Assembly (NCBI GenBank): GCA_036898165.1
Contig: CM072528.1
Coordinates: 868,001-932,000 of the forward strand
Origin: Silybum marianum
Lineage: Eukaryota > Streptophyta > Magnoliopsida > Asterales > Asteraceae
DNA: 64,000 nucleotides
Direction: 5' to 3'
In this document: positions 41,620 through 52,384 of the stretch, in pieces
Layout of the letters: each line of letters opens with the position of its first letter
Numbering within the stretch: position 1 is the stretch's first letter
Position numbers and translations under genes: made by a program
The notes under the pieces: model-generated
Told to the model about the DNA's origin: nothing
What the model saw: only the letters and a program-made list of their open reading frames with translations
Databases searched by the model: none

Positions 41620-43759
41620 AGTTCTTCTTCTTCGCGCCAAGTAAGATGATTGATTATTAATCTATAATATCTGAAACAGTTATGCTATAGTTCAAAAAAA
41701 AAGTAATTATAAACAGCTATACCATTTCATATGTTAAAATAAAAAAATGAGTGCATCTTTAACTGTTTTGCTATAATAGAAAAAAATGAGTTTTTTTTCT
41801 CTAAATTGCTCCAATTATTTTAGAGATTTTGGAAGAAATCTCTAACGTCCTACCCTAACTAGAAGGGAGAAACATTATTCAAGTATATACAACCAATCAA
41901 AATTGTCGAAATTAAATATGCAGAAGAGAGAAATAATATTTTATTAAATATATTAAATTTTTTAATAATATAAGTAACGACGATTTCTCTAAAATAGAAA
42001 AGCTGTTGAGTAGAAATAAAATGTTTTTAGATATTTTAGCTTTTTATTATCTATTTTAGATAAATTATAGAAAAACTGTTGGAAATGCCTTGAGGAGAGA
42101 CATGAAAAAAATCTCTAAATTTAGAGAAATCTCATAAATCATATAGAGAAAAGAGAATAATTTAATTAAATCCAATCAATTAAAACTATTAAAGTGGAGA
42201 AAGAAATAATATTTTATTAAATATTTTAGATATTTTATTAATATAGTTTAGTTAGAATTGTTAAAATAGAATAACTGATACAAACCTTTTTAAAGATTTT
42301 GAATTTTCCTACTGTATTATAAAAAAAAATATAACTATTGGAGATGCTCTTATGTTCATCACTATTTGTCCATTGTTTTAACTTTTTTTTGTTTATATTA
42401 ATTGATTCATCCATTTTGTAAGGGTTTTTTGTTTATCTTAATAATTCTATTAAAGTGGTAGTCTTTGAATATGAGATGAATGTTTTTTGGTAATCCCAAA
42501 ATCCTTTGAACTATCTTGTATCCTAGATCTATTAAAATTTTAAATCGATATGAAAACGGTGAGTTGAAAATTTTAGGAATTTATGTCAATTTATTTTGTA
42601 AAACCTTCTAAAATGAAAAAAAAAAGTAAGAAAGAAAGATCATAAATTCTTAGATTTTGAAGAACCCCCTAAAACCAATTGGTTACGAAACAATTTTTTT
42701 TTAATGTTTTCTTACTAACAGCATCTCTAACAGGTTTTCTATATTTTTTTTAAAATAAAAAATTAAAAGATAAAATTTCTAAAAGTAATAACATTCAACT
42801 CCAACAGATTTGCTATTTTAGAGATTTTAACACAAATTTATTAATATAATATTCTAAAATTTATCATCCTAATACATTTTTTACAAAAAACTTATTATAA
42901 AATGATAAAGATTTAATCTCATTGGTGGGATTGAATAAAATAATAATATATCTCTCCTACCATCAAGTTTTAGAGAAATCTCTAAACTTGGAAAAATTTT
43001 AAGTTTTTTCTATTATAGCAAACAAGATAGCAAAGCTGTTGGAGAAGTTTAGAGAATAAAAACTCATTTTTTTTTTTAAATTTAGCAAAGCTGTTGGAGA
43101 TGCTCTAAAGCAACAAGTAAATAGTTCATTAGAATCCAATTCAAAAATAGGTGTACAAGGAGAAATTAATTATATTAGATACTTTATTTGATATATTTAT
43201 TATTTTGATCTCGAAAATGGAAAAGTTAGTAAAGATAAACATAATTTTTTTAAAGATTTTGATTTAAGATTAGCTTTAGTTTAAAGAATTTTCGTCCATG
43301 TGGTTTACCGTTTAAAACGATTTTCGTACATGTGGTAATAAATTAAGAAGGGTAATTAATGCAGAATGGTAGTTAAGTAATCTAGAAAAGAAATTCATTT
43401 TAGAGATAATGATTTGTATTTTTTAAATGTTTTAATAATAATTAAATTAAGGAGAATACATATATATGTGAGTTCTAGAGTTTAGAAGGATATATACGTA
43501 GTTTTAAACTTTACAATGATATATACGTAATATAGGAAGTTTTAAAGGATATAGATGAAAAATTTTCTTTATTAAATTTCTTTTAAAAACAGATTGGTTT
43601 AAAATGGGAAAAAAATTGTGAATCATTAAAATTATTGATAAATGAGTGATAATTTTTTCCAAAGTTTTATATTTATTTTAAATTATCATCTGAAAAAGTT
43701 TTAAATAGAATTTGAGAAAAAAATAGTTTAATTTATACCAAACTGATTGCTTTTATTAA
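41620..43759. other. AT-rich intergenic DNA with GAGCATC-type MITEs
   Basis: Copies or parts of the GAGCATCTCCAACA family lie at about 41749-42092 (GAGTGCATCTTTAACTGTTTTG to CTGTTGGAAATGCC), 42093-42355 (right end ATTGGAGATGCTCTTA) and 42720-43106. The remainder is AT-rich with T and A runs. No gene is seen. Confidence 0.5.
42720..43106. mobile_element. GAGCATCTCCAACA-type MITE
   Basis: AGCATCTCTAACAGGTTTTC at the left and AAAGCTGTTGGAGATGCTCT at the right are inverted. Two right-end-like segments in tandem (GCAAAGCTGTTGGAGAAG at about 43029 and the terminal one) suggest an internal duplication. Confidence 0.7.
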
Positions 43760-44057
43760 GGGGGTGTTTGGGATTGCTTATTTGTAAAAGTGTTTATCAA
43801 CTTATATGGTATCACACCGACGTTTTATAAAAAGTGGTTGGATTAACTTATAGCGGTACCACATCGGATAAGTCAATAAGTTGTTTTCTAGTGTTTGACA
43901 AAAAAATGCTTATACGTGTAAAATGTCCAAAATACCACACTGTCCTTCAGGATATGTTTCATCCGAAGCTTTCCCTTCGCATGGTATCATGCGAAGCCTC
44001 TTGAATATCATCTGAAGGCTTCGAGGGAAATGCTGACTTTTTATTTGCAGGATCATT

Positions 44058-46661
44058 ATGGCACACCAGGGAAATGCTTCTGATGATGAACAACCTTTAG
44101 CATCACACAGATCATCAGTTCCATCTGTAAACGCTGCAAATCATGATGACGCACTTATTGCAGAAAAAGACAAATTGGATCTACAAAATTGTAACAACCG
44201 CCTGGATTTCCATATGGTTTGTCAGTTCCCGGTTGTGATGGAAATCCTCAGACGTCATCCAATCTCTACAGCTTTAACAAAAGATGCAACTGTTCCTCTG
44301 ATTTATCTGCAACAGTTCTGGCATACACTAAAATTTCATTCGATTGAGAATGATTCTCATTTCACAGCGATAATTGATCATTATGAAACAAGACTTACTT
44401 TAAACAAGGTGCGGTTCTTACTGGGATTACCAAAACGCAATCGTTTTCCACCAAGAGTTGATTATGAAGAAGAAGTTTCTGAGGATCAATTATGTCAAGA
44501 TATTCGTCGTTTGGGATATAATGATAAGTTGCCAAAACCATCGGCTTTTAAAAGAAAACATTTGCCACCTGGTTGGAATGCTCTGTTTTCCATCATCAAT
44601 CGCTGCATCACGGGCAAATCAACTGGCATGGATAGTTGCAGTACGGGATTTCTACGATTTTTTCATGCAGTTGCTTTCAACAGACACATAGATTATGCTG
44701 CAATCATTTGGCAGGAAATAATTGAGGCAAGAACGTCAACGAAACCACGAAAGTTTATCCCGTTCCAACGTTACATGCAGATTTTCATTGCCAATATGTT
44801 GGAAAGCAATCAGGATATTCCTCGTCGCGCGCATCATCCAAAGGCTAACTCCAGAGTTATGAGGTCTCTTGCACCTACACAGGAGGGTCAATATCCGAAT
44901 GCAATTCCCATTCCAGAAGCTTTACTTGCTTGTGCCGATCAGAATGCAACATGTGTGATATCATATAGGAGTGAGAATGCATTGATGGACCGACAAGAGC
45001 ATGTTGGTCCTGCCCACAATTCCCCCCCTGAGCGGAATGAGGTGTTAGGTCTAGGAGAGCAGGATCAAGGACATGGGGTCCTTGATCGGGAAGAGCTGAG
45101 AGAAAATGAAAATGAGAGGGATATAGAGGTGGATGCATCTGATCGTGCAATTGCTAATGTTGAAGTAGCTATTCTTCCTGAAACAACTACAGCCGTAAAT
45201 CCTGAAGATATTCCGAGAATTGATTCTCAAGACGATATTCCTGACCATGATTTTGACAATCTTGGTGCAGATGATGTTGATAATGATGATGGTGATGATA
45301 ATCATTCCTTGATACACAGAATTCCATCGAGAATTGGCCGTCGCCCTAATATTGATGAAAGTTCTGACACCGAATCTGAACCACAAAATGAGACCATGGA
45401 AATTGAAGTACCTGAACTGAACATTATAAATCAGAATGTTATTTCAGATGTTCAGGCTTCAGAAGTTATAAGGACGAATGAGGGAGTTCAAGTAGAAACA
45501 GAAATAAATGTGAGCTTGAGTGCAACGGGAGAAAAAGAACATGGTGAGCCTGAGACAATGTCAGAAAAAGAAATATCAGACCTTCCGCAAACCACTTTCA
45601 CCCAGGCAACCACATCTACTGTTGTGATGTATCCATTACGATCGAGCATTGAAGAAAACATTGTTCGCCCAACAATGCAGTTACACGCCCCCTCAAGCCA
45701 CTTAGTAGCTTCGCAACAAACTCATGTTTCATTTCTTCACGGGGACTTAGCACATACATTCTCAGCAACATGCTCGGAGTTTGCAGGTATTGAAACAGAC
45801 AGGCCCCTGCCCCGACCGTCGACTTCTTTGATTTCCACATCGAGTTTAGAGCCTGGTGCTTTTCCTTTTAGGCCACCGTCTGTTATACAGACAACATCCA
45901 TTGGGAGTCTTCGTGCCCCAATCGGAACGCCCAGAGTGGGACCACTATTTGTTGGTACCCCGCGAGGACAGGGTGGAAGACCTGTCAGTGTTAACACCAT
46001 GCTAGCGCTGAACACAGGCGCAACGGCTTTCCCCATTGTTTCAACTATTATCCTACGGGGACCAGGAGAGTTACCCCCGAGACCTATTTCTGCATTAGAT
46101 TTGCGTCAAGGAATGGAGATTATGAGGCAAACGATTGAAAGATTATATGTGCAGGGTTTGGAAGTTATGGCTGGAAAAGCAACTGTCGTAGAATCATGTG
46201 AACCAAGGCCAAGAATTATCTATGATCCGAATGTGGCAGGTCCTTCTACAACAACGCCTCTGAGATACATTGAAACAGTTCCTGTTACAACTCCACCGCC
46301 ACCAACACCCTCTAAACCGTCTCTAGAAGAATTAAAGTCTATGCTCTATTCCAGATTACTTGCACAGGCAGCTCCAGAACAACAAGATCTTGACCTTGCT
46401 CATTTACTCCGGCTACAGATTGCACCTGTTGCACAGTCTACCACGAGTTCTTCAACTTCAGATATTCAAAGGCTTCGAGAAGACATGCAGAGAGGATTCT
46501 CTGATCTTACCAATCTTGTTTCGACTGGTCTTACAAAGTTATCTGACCGGGTTTTTGTTTTAGAGGAAACTTGTAAATCACAGGTCGGCGCTGGTAAACG
46601 TAGACATAAGGATCCTGATGATCAAGATCCCCATAAGGGGGAGAAAAGGCGCCTTGTGTAA
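44058..46661 (+). CDS. 867-residue protein of a repetitive Asteraceae-like family, inside a TIR element
   Basis: The N-terminal third (about residues 45-260) has conserved-looking blocks: FPVVMEILRRHPISTAL, IYLQQFWHTLKF, VRFLLGLPKRNRFPP, LGYNDKLPKPSAFKR, PPGWNALFSIINRCITGKS and DYAAIIWQEI. I recall QFW...LGY...IINKC.SGK...IW proteins as highly repeated in daisy-family genomes, often annotated beside Ty1/copia polyproteins; this is memory, not a search. The middle is acidic and low-complexity (DDVDNDDGDDN); the C-terminal part is Pro/Thr-rich, followed by a coiled-coil-like segment (IQRLREDMQRGFSDLTNLVS) and a basic tail (GKRRHKDPDD...GEKRR). No reverse transcriptase, integrase, zinc knuckle or DDE motif. 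The ATG follows a TTTATTTGCAG acceptor-like site at 44041-44051, so an upstream exon is possible. The TAA at 46659 is followed by in-frame coding-like sequence. Function unknown. Confidence 0.6.
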   Translation: MAHQGNASDDEQPLASHRSSVPSVNAANHDDALIAEKDKLDLQNCNNRLDFHMVCQFPVVMEILRRHPISTALTKDATVPLIYLQQFWHTLKFHSIENDSHFTAIIDHYETRLTLNKVRFLLGLPKRNRFPPRVDYEEEVSEDQLCQDIRRLGYNDKLPKPSAFKRKHLPPGWNALFSIINRCITGKSTGMDSCSTGFLRFFHAVAFNRHIDYAAIIWQEIIEARTSTKPRKFIPFQRYMQIFIANMLESNQDIPRRAHHPKANSRVMRSLAPTQEGQYPNAIPIPEALLACADQNATCVISYRSENALMDRQEHVGPAHNSPPERNEVLGLGEQDQGHGVLDREELRENENERDIEVDASDRAIANVEVAILPETTTAVNPEDIPRIDSQDDIPDHDFDNLGADDVDNDDGDDNHSLIHRIPSRIGRRPNIDESSDTESEPQNETMEIEVPELNIINQNVISDVQASEVIRTNEGVQVETEINVSLSATGEKEHGEPETMSEKEISDLPQTTFTQATTSTVVMYPLRSSIEENIVRPTMQLHAPSSHLVASQQTHVSFLHGDLAHTFSATCSEFAGIETDRPLPRPSTSLISTSSLEPGAFPFRPPSVIQTTSIGSLRAPIGTPRVGPLFVGTPRGQGGRPVSVNTMLALNTGATAFPIVSTIILRGPGELPPRPISALDLRQGMEIMRQTIERLYVQGLEVMAGKATVVESCEPRPRIIYDPNVAGPSTTTPLRYIETVPVTTPPPPTPSKPSLEELKSMLYSRLLAQAAPEQQDLDLAHLLRLQIAPVAQSTTSSSTSDIQRLREDMQRGFSDLTNLVSTGLTKLSDRVFVLEETCKSQVGAGKRRHKDPDDQDPHKGEKRRLV

Positions 46662-47285
46662 CAAGTACAGTCAGATATTGAAGGGGTCAGTGAACAAGCT
46701 CAAGAAACAGAGCAGACAATGAATCATCAGCTTGATGATGTTCAGGAAATGGTAGAGACAGAAATGGTACATCAAGTGGTAGAAACAGGGATAAGTGAGG
46801 CACCGATGAATGATGCAGGTGTAGATATTCCAGTTCTTGCTGATGTCGAACCAACGGTTGAAAAGTCTGAGATTGTCGACAAAAGAAATGAGGAGGAAAG
46901 ATTGGATGATTCATTGTTGGATATCCTCCGGATGATATTGGAGAACATCTTACTCAAGAGGTTATGAGACAAGAGGTAAGAGACTTATTTCCATATGAGG
47001 AAAAAGATGTGGTTCAAGAAGGAGAATATGATGAGATCAGGGATGATGATGAGATTTTTAGAGAGTCTGGTGATCCAGTTGCAGTTCCCGAGGTAATTCT
47101 AGAGGAAGTCTATATTCCAGAAAGGTTACTCCCGGAGGTTGCAGACCGCAGAGGAAGGAGACGATCGGAAGAGGAAATCAGAAGTTGCAGACTGCAGAGG
47201 AAGGAGACGATCCAAAGATGGAGGCGTGAACTGGTGAAGGGTTTGAGAAATAGAGGCGTAAAAAAGGGGTATAATGGTAATTTAG
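46662..47285 (+). pseudogene. Broken C-terminal continuation of the 867-residue ORF
   Basis: After the TAA at 46659-46661 the same frame stays open for about 100 acidic codons (QVQSDIEGVSEQAQETEQ and onward) to a stop at 46967. Near 46923 the plausible frame changes: LLDI is followed in another frame by PPDDIGEHLTQEVMRQE, which continues as an acidic then Arg-rich stretch to about 47285. One premature stop and one frameshift would explain it. Alternatively the main ORF ends naturally and a second small ORF follows. Confidence 0.5.
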
Positions 47286-47478
47286 TTTCTAAAAGTCATA
47301 CGGCAGTATTTGATAAGTTAAAAGGGTTTAACTTATTGGAACCTCCTTATTACCGGTGGGGTACCGGTATAAGTCTTTTTATTTTTTTTCATATCCAAAC
47401 ACTCAATGACTTATCACCGGTTCCACACAGGTATAAGTCAATAAGTTGTTTTTTCAAGCAATCCCAAACACCTTCTAA

Positions 47479-47743
47479 ATGCATTTTTCAGATAATAATT
47501 TAAAATAAATATAAGAGTTTGAAAAAAAAGAAGATATTACTTATTTATCAATATTTTAATGATTCGTAAGTTTTTCCCCATTTTACACTAGTCTGTTTTT
47601 AAAAGAAATTTAATAAAAATACCAACCGTCTTTAAATAAATAAATAAAACTTCGATTAAATAATAACAAAAGTTATTAATTAAAATATCAAAAAAGTTAT
47701 TTATTTATATTAATTATAAGTATATAAAGAAAAAAAGTATTAA

Positions 47744-47781
<38 letters not shown>

Positions 47782-47801
47782 GTATATATATATATATAAA
47801 G
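47479..47801. other. AT-rich gene-free DNA ending in microsatellite
   Basis: No gene seen. Ends in (TA)n(AG)n(TA)n tracts at 47745-47800 beside the next element. Confidence 0.5.
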
Positions 47802-48204
47802 AGGGAAGTTCAAATACAAACTCATATTTACGTACAAACTAACAAACTGATTCAAATCAATATAAAACTAAGTTTTTTTCATGATTTTTTTTCATCAAAT
47901 GTTATGATTTAAGATATTATTACAGATATGTTTGTTTCATAATCTAAAAGTTTCACATGTATTTGTTTTCATAAGTTGAAAGTTTTTCATATATTTTTTT
48001 ATGAAAAAGTTTCACATGTTTTTGTTTCATAATGTAAAATTTTCACATGTAATTTTTTCATAAGGTGAAACAAACATATGTGCAATAATATCTTAAACAA
48101 TAGTTTTTGATAAAAAAAAATTATGAAAAAAATCATTTTTATATTGATTTGAACAGGTTTGTATAGTTTGTACATAAATACGAGTTTGTATTTGATCATC
48201 CCTC
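47802..48204. mobile_element. Family C palindromic MITE, copy 3
   Basis: GGGAAGTTCAAATACAAACT at the left and GAGTTTGTATTTGATCATCC at the right are inverted; the interior repeats TTATGATTTAAGATATTATT, ATGTTTGTTTCATAA and inverses. (TA)n tracts flank both sides. Confidence 0.75.
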
Positions 48205-48658
48205 TATATATAAAAGTGGCAAATTAATAGTTAGTAATATAGTAAATGAAATCTTAGATTAAATACTTAAACTTTATATAACACAAGGACTAAATATGTA
48301 AATTTTTAAAACTTTTTAACAGCTCCATTAACTCTGTTAGATGTAAGGAAAAAAATGAAAGGAAAATGAAAACCACACAAACCAAAAAATCAGTTTTTAA
48401 ACCACAGAGACAAAAATCATTATAAACAGTAAACCACAAGGACTAAAATTATAGTTTACTCTATGTAAAACCAAACATCATTAATCATTATATTTCATTT
48501 CCTAAATTAACCAAATACTTACTCTCAATCCTCAGCCTTTGAGAGCATTTCAAATAGCCTTTGTCTCCCTTACATGATATTGACAAAAAAACTAAAAAAA
48601 TATCTTGAAATCAATAAATAAAACCAAAAAAGTTTTTTGAAACGGACAAAAACACGAA
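48205..48658. other. Gene-free stretch with a GTAAACTAT-type MITE remnant
   Basis: ACAAGGACTAAAATTATAGTTTACTC at about 48436-48462 is a right end of the GAGTAAACTACAA MITE type; the left end is not clear. No gene. Confidence 0.4.
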
Positions 48659-49097
48659 GGGCGCGTTTGGTTCGCGGGATTTGGAGGGATTTGGATTTTA
48701 AATCCAATCCATTCTGGTGTTTGGTTTGCCTGCTGGTAAGGATTTTAAATCCATGAATTCATTTAAAACCCCATGAACATTGGATTTTGAAATCCTTGGC
48801 GGATGCTCAGGATTTCACGGGATTTCGTAGAATTTGTATGAAATAATGTTTTAAAAATGTTAAAAACATTTGTTTTGTAATAATTGATTAATAAAAATGT
48901 AATTTAATTATTTTTATAATTTTTTATATTTTTATATAAATTATTTATAAATAATGGAAAATCCAATTCAATTCCAAATCCTACAAACCAAACACACCTA
49001 TGATTTTCAAATCCATTCCAATCCAAATCCCTCCAAATCCAAATCATTCCATGAAATCCAAATCCCTCAAAAACAATCCCACAAACCAAACGGACCC
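48659..49097. mobile_element. Family H MITE
   Basis: Ends GGGCGCGTTTGGTTCGCGGG and CCCACAAACCAAACGGACCC. Flanking triplets are GAA at the left and TAA at the right, so the target duplication has mutated on the left or is not intact. Interior words GGATTTTAAATCCAATCC and AATCCAAATCCCTC repeat in both orientations. Confidence 0.75.
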
Positions 49098-50380
49098 TAA
49101 GAAAATCATTCAAAATCGACAAAAACACTAATAAAATCTCTTTATATCAACAAAAAAAAACTTAAAAATTTTCCCGAAACACGTCGGGTGACTTTACGCG
49201 TCTTTAATCTACCTTAATGAGATCCCAGTAGACAATTTTTTTGGATCCACCACTGGCTAGCACCCCACCAAATGCAACTAAACTACTGCATTAAACTATC
49301 CATTAAAAGTAGGCATAAAGGAATGAGGAGAATAAGAGAGGATATTTTAATTACATTTTTTTTGTATTATTAATGTTTGGAAATGAAAAAACAATGGTTG
49401 CAACATTAACGCGCTCACTTACGACAACGTCCTTCGTGAAAAATTGAATACAAAAGATGAGTGACAAAATTGAACAGAAAGAAGGGATGAAAAAATTGAA
49501 GAAAGATAAAGCGGTCAAATCAAATAATCAATAATCACAAATAAAACAATCTTTGATTGGATCTAAATACAAAAATATTAACCAATATATCTCAAGCTCA
49601 AAAATTGTACTCAAATTCAATATAATTATAAGTTGGTAAAAACTTCTTCACATTTGCAAATTGCAACCTAGAGTAAAAACTTGATTTACTTAATGAAGAC
49701 TCTTGTAGTTTATATAAACAAATAAAAAAACTTTAAATTAATGTTGTTTATTAAAAAATTAAATAAGAATAAATAAATCTCAAACTTGAAACCCTATTTA
49801 GTAATAATTAGGATAAACTTTAAAAAGATAATGAATAATGTTACATTAAATTTGATGTTTGCTATTCATAACATTATTTTAGCTTAAAATATCTTTGTTG
49901 ATGATAACTTAATACTCTCTTTGTCCCAAAAAACTCACAACACAAATTTAAAAAAACTCACAACACAAATTTAGACATAGACAGACCTACCGAAAGGCAC
50001 ACAGTGACACGTACCACCCTATTATTTTTTTGCCAAAAAGTTAAAATTTTTACATTTATGAAAGGTGCTGTCATATCGTTTTAAAAGTTACCACCGTATG
50101 ATATTTAGAAGTTTAAGAACATGCAACCTAAACTTGTAATCAACAAAAAAATAAAATAAAATTGTTAAATCAACCCAAAAAAGAGGGGAAATCACTCAAA
50201 ACGATAAAATTATGTTAAAAACACAACAAATGATATTGAATTATTTTGTCTATTTTATACGGTACCACCATATTAAAAAAAATCTTGGATACATCCATGA
50301 ATTTAATCATGCATAATTATTACACTTTTTTTAAAATAGACAACTTTACCTTGATGGCTTAATTAAGTTCTCTCTCCTTA
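49098..50380. other. AT-rich gene-free DNA
   Basis: No gene recognised. ACTCTCTTTGTCCCAAAAAACTC at 49914 is a Stowaway-like left end, followed by a 22-bp direct repeat (AAAACTCACAACACAAATTTA, 49929 and 49953). A right partner was not found. Confidence 0.4.
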
Positions 50381-50677
50381 GGGGTTGTTTGACAGTTGCG
50401 GAATGATTTGGTGCAAAATGATTAAGTGGTCAAAATGATAAAGAGGCTCTTATGATATAATGCAAAATAAAATATAATTGTTTGATAATTGTTCAAAATG
50501 AAATTAGGCCTGTAAATGGTCAAGGAAGGTCCAAGATACAAAAAAATTCAAAGAGTTTTGGGACCATTAAGAGCCTAAGAGGCAGATGTATTTTTTGCCA
50601 AACAGGATTTACCTCTTAACGATTCACAGGCTGCCTCTTAATGGAAAAGTTAAGAGGTAAACAAAAAACTGATAGAT
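50381..50677. mobile_element. Family G MITE, TTA-flanked
   Basis: TTA at 50378-50380 and 50678-50680. Left end GGGGTTGTTTGACAGTTGCG; the right end is worn (TAAGAGGTAAACAAAAAACT). Interior words AATGATTTGGTGCAAAATGA and CTTATGATATAATGCAAAATAA match the other family G copies. Confidence 0.65.
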
Positions 50678-50974
50678 TTAAGAATTTAGTTATCTGTTTT
50701 TGAAAATAGACACAAACATAAATAAAAATGTAAAAAAATAGCAAGGAATGACGAAATAACCAGAAAGAAAACAGAAACTAGAAATATCAGTAATTAAGCA
50801 TTGCATGGTGATGAACATGTAGCGATTTAAAATAACAGAAATAATATAGAAACTAACTAGACCATATACAGCTTCGACCCAAAGATCAATCAAACTCCAT
50901 GGCTACGCAAAAGGTAATGAGCATGAAGAAAGATTGGGGAAGAAGCCAGCTTACAGTCTAAAAGTTATTTTTCT

Positions 50975-51796
50975 CTACTTGGATCTTTGTCTCATCTTTC
51001 GTCGCTTCCTCTTTAGTCTCCTCATTCTCTTCTTCTTCCACTGCAAGTGTATAACATCCAACAATTAGTTTCAACAGATATAATACAACATGATACATCA
51101 ATGGCGAAATAGTTAATTCAACAATTTATAAGTTATAAATCTACTAGAAGCTACATAAACACCAATTAATAAATCAACAATTGGCTTCTGAATGTTGTTA
51201 TTATATTACTTCGTTTAAACAACTTTAAATTGTTTGTAGAGGAAAAACATATAGAAACTGTATAGAACTGGATTGTTTTTCGAATTTTGTATTCTCTGTT
51301 TTCATCATCAGCAGATAAAATTGATTATACAAAAGATGAGTACATGACGATGAAGAATGCGGAAATTTCAGGATGTAAAACAATAAACGTATCTCTAACA
51401 GCCTACACTCTTAACTCTATATCGATCGACAAACTTTTAGTGGTCTGATGGAGATAATTTTCCCTAGATCCTTGTATAATATTCAATTTGAAGAAACTCT
51501 ACCAAATATCAATGCAAACGGCACTTCCAGTTCGATAAATCAACTCATCCGATAAACAAACAAAATAATGAACAAATCGACGTTATGAGACAGAATTAAT
51601 CAGCTTAAATCACGGCGATCATGAGTAAATTGATATTATGGAACACGAAGAAGCAGTTTTAAACTATAATTGATCTCGTAATTCAGATGTTACGTTGATT
51701 CGATTTCACATGATTTCATATCCATTTACAAACACAAAAAGGTAATCAGAATCAAAATTCATGAATGGATGACGATAAACATACCTTAGCACGCAT
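50975..51796 (-). CDS. RPL41: Ribosomal protein eL41, two exons, 25 residues
   Basis: Exon 1 coding 51785-51796 (MRAK) and exon 2 50975-51040 (WKKKRMRRLKRKRRKMRQRS then K and TAG), joined across a 744-bp GT-AG intron at 51041-51784. The 25-residue product matches the near-invariant eukaryotic 60S subunit protein eL41 (L41e), an Arg/Lys-rich helix that forms an intersubunit bridge in the ribosome. The split after codon 4 falls exactly at the donor AAG|GTATG and acceptor CAG|TGG. A TATA box lies 110 bp upstream of the ATG on the minus strand, with two GGCCCA (site II type) words beyond it, typical of plant ribosomal protein promoters. Too short for length-filtered ORF calling; the match of every residue makes it secure. 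Confidence 0.95.
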
Positions 51797-51905
51797 CTTG
51801 TTTCAAGCTTCTTGTGATCTCTTACGCTTTTCCTCTGATGATCTGTTGGGCGAACGATGGAATGGAACGTAGTGTGTGAAAAACTGGAAGCGACGGAACT
51901 ATTAA

Positions 51906-51984
51906 TATTTATAGCTAGGGCAACCTCGGTTTAACTGGGCCTTGTATTTGGGTAAGTTCTCTGTGACGTCTTTTATTTGGCCCA
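51906..51984 (-). promoter_or_regulatory. Promoter of the eL41 gene: TATA box and GGCCCA elements
   Basis: TATAAATA on the minus strand at 51906-51913; TGGGCC/GGCCCA at 51936-51941 and 51979-51984. Site II elements of this type bind TCP factors and co-regulate ribosomal protein genes in plants. Position relative to the ATG (110-190 bp) is consistent. Confidence 0.65.
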
Positions 51985-52000
51985 ATCTCGAGCCCAATAA

Positions 52001-52384
52001 GATAAAGTTACAAACTTGGTCCATGTGGTTCCTCAAAAATAACACTTTTCGTATTTTTAGTTTTAAAATTACAAGATGGTCATCATATTTTGTAAAAACT
52101 TTTGGATTTGTTTCCTTCTTCTAACACATGTAACAAAAAATCCGTTAAATGAGGAGCATTTTCGTCATTTTATCGATTTTTTTTGTATTTTATATGATCA
52201 AATTTGATTTTATACTTTTGGTCCTTGTGGTTTTTGATTTGGTAAAAGATAAAAAACCCGATAAAAGGAAAAACGTCTCTTGTTAACTTGTTTAACATAA
52301 TCTTTTAATGGCCGTTAGAGTAAGGGGACCAAATTTGGATCTTTTTGAAACCCACAACATAAGGGGTTGTTATAATCTTTATCC
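52001..52384. mobile_element. GATAAAG-ended MITE of the 'GTCCCTG' type
   Basis: GATAAAGTTACAAACTTGGT at the left and GTTGTTATAATCTTTATC at the right are inverted; CACTTTTCGTATTTTTAG, TTTTCGTCATTTTATCGATT and GATAAAAGGAAAAACG in the middle parallel the elements at 3590 and 22601. Confidence 0.55.

Larger units (their letters stand above)
43760..47475. mobile_element. 3.7-kb TIR element carrying a non-transposase ORF
   Basis: TAA flanks both sides (43757-43759 and 47476-47478). TIRs are GGGGGTGTTTGGGATTGCTT on the left and, inverted, GAAGGTGTTTGGGATTGCTT on the right: 18 of 20 bases identical. The subterminal 130 bp on both sides share CAATAAGTTGTTTT, ACTTATAGCGGTACC / ACTTATACCGGTACC and GTGTTTG words in inverted order. 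The 3-bp target and GGG ends suggest PIF-Harbinger. The body holds the ORF at 44058-46661 and its decayed continuation, and no DDE transposase or Myb-like ORF. It is therefore either a gene-capturing ('Pack') element or a family with an unknown protein of its own. Confidence 0.75.
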
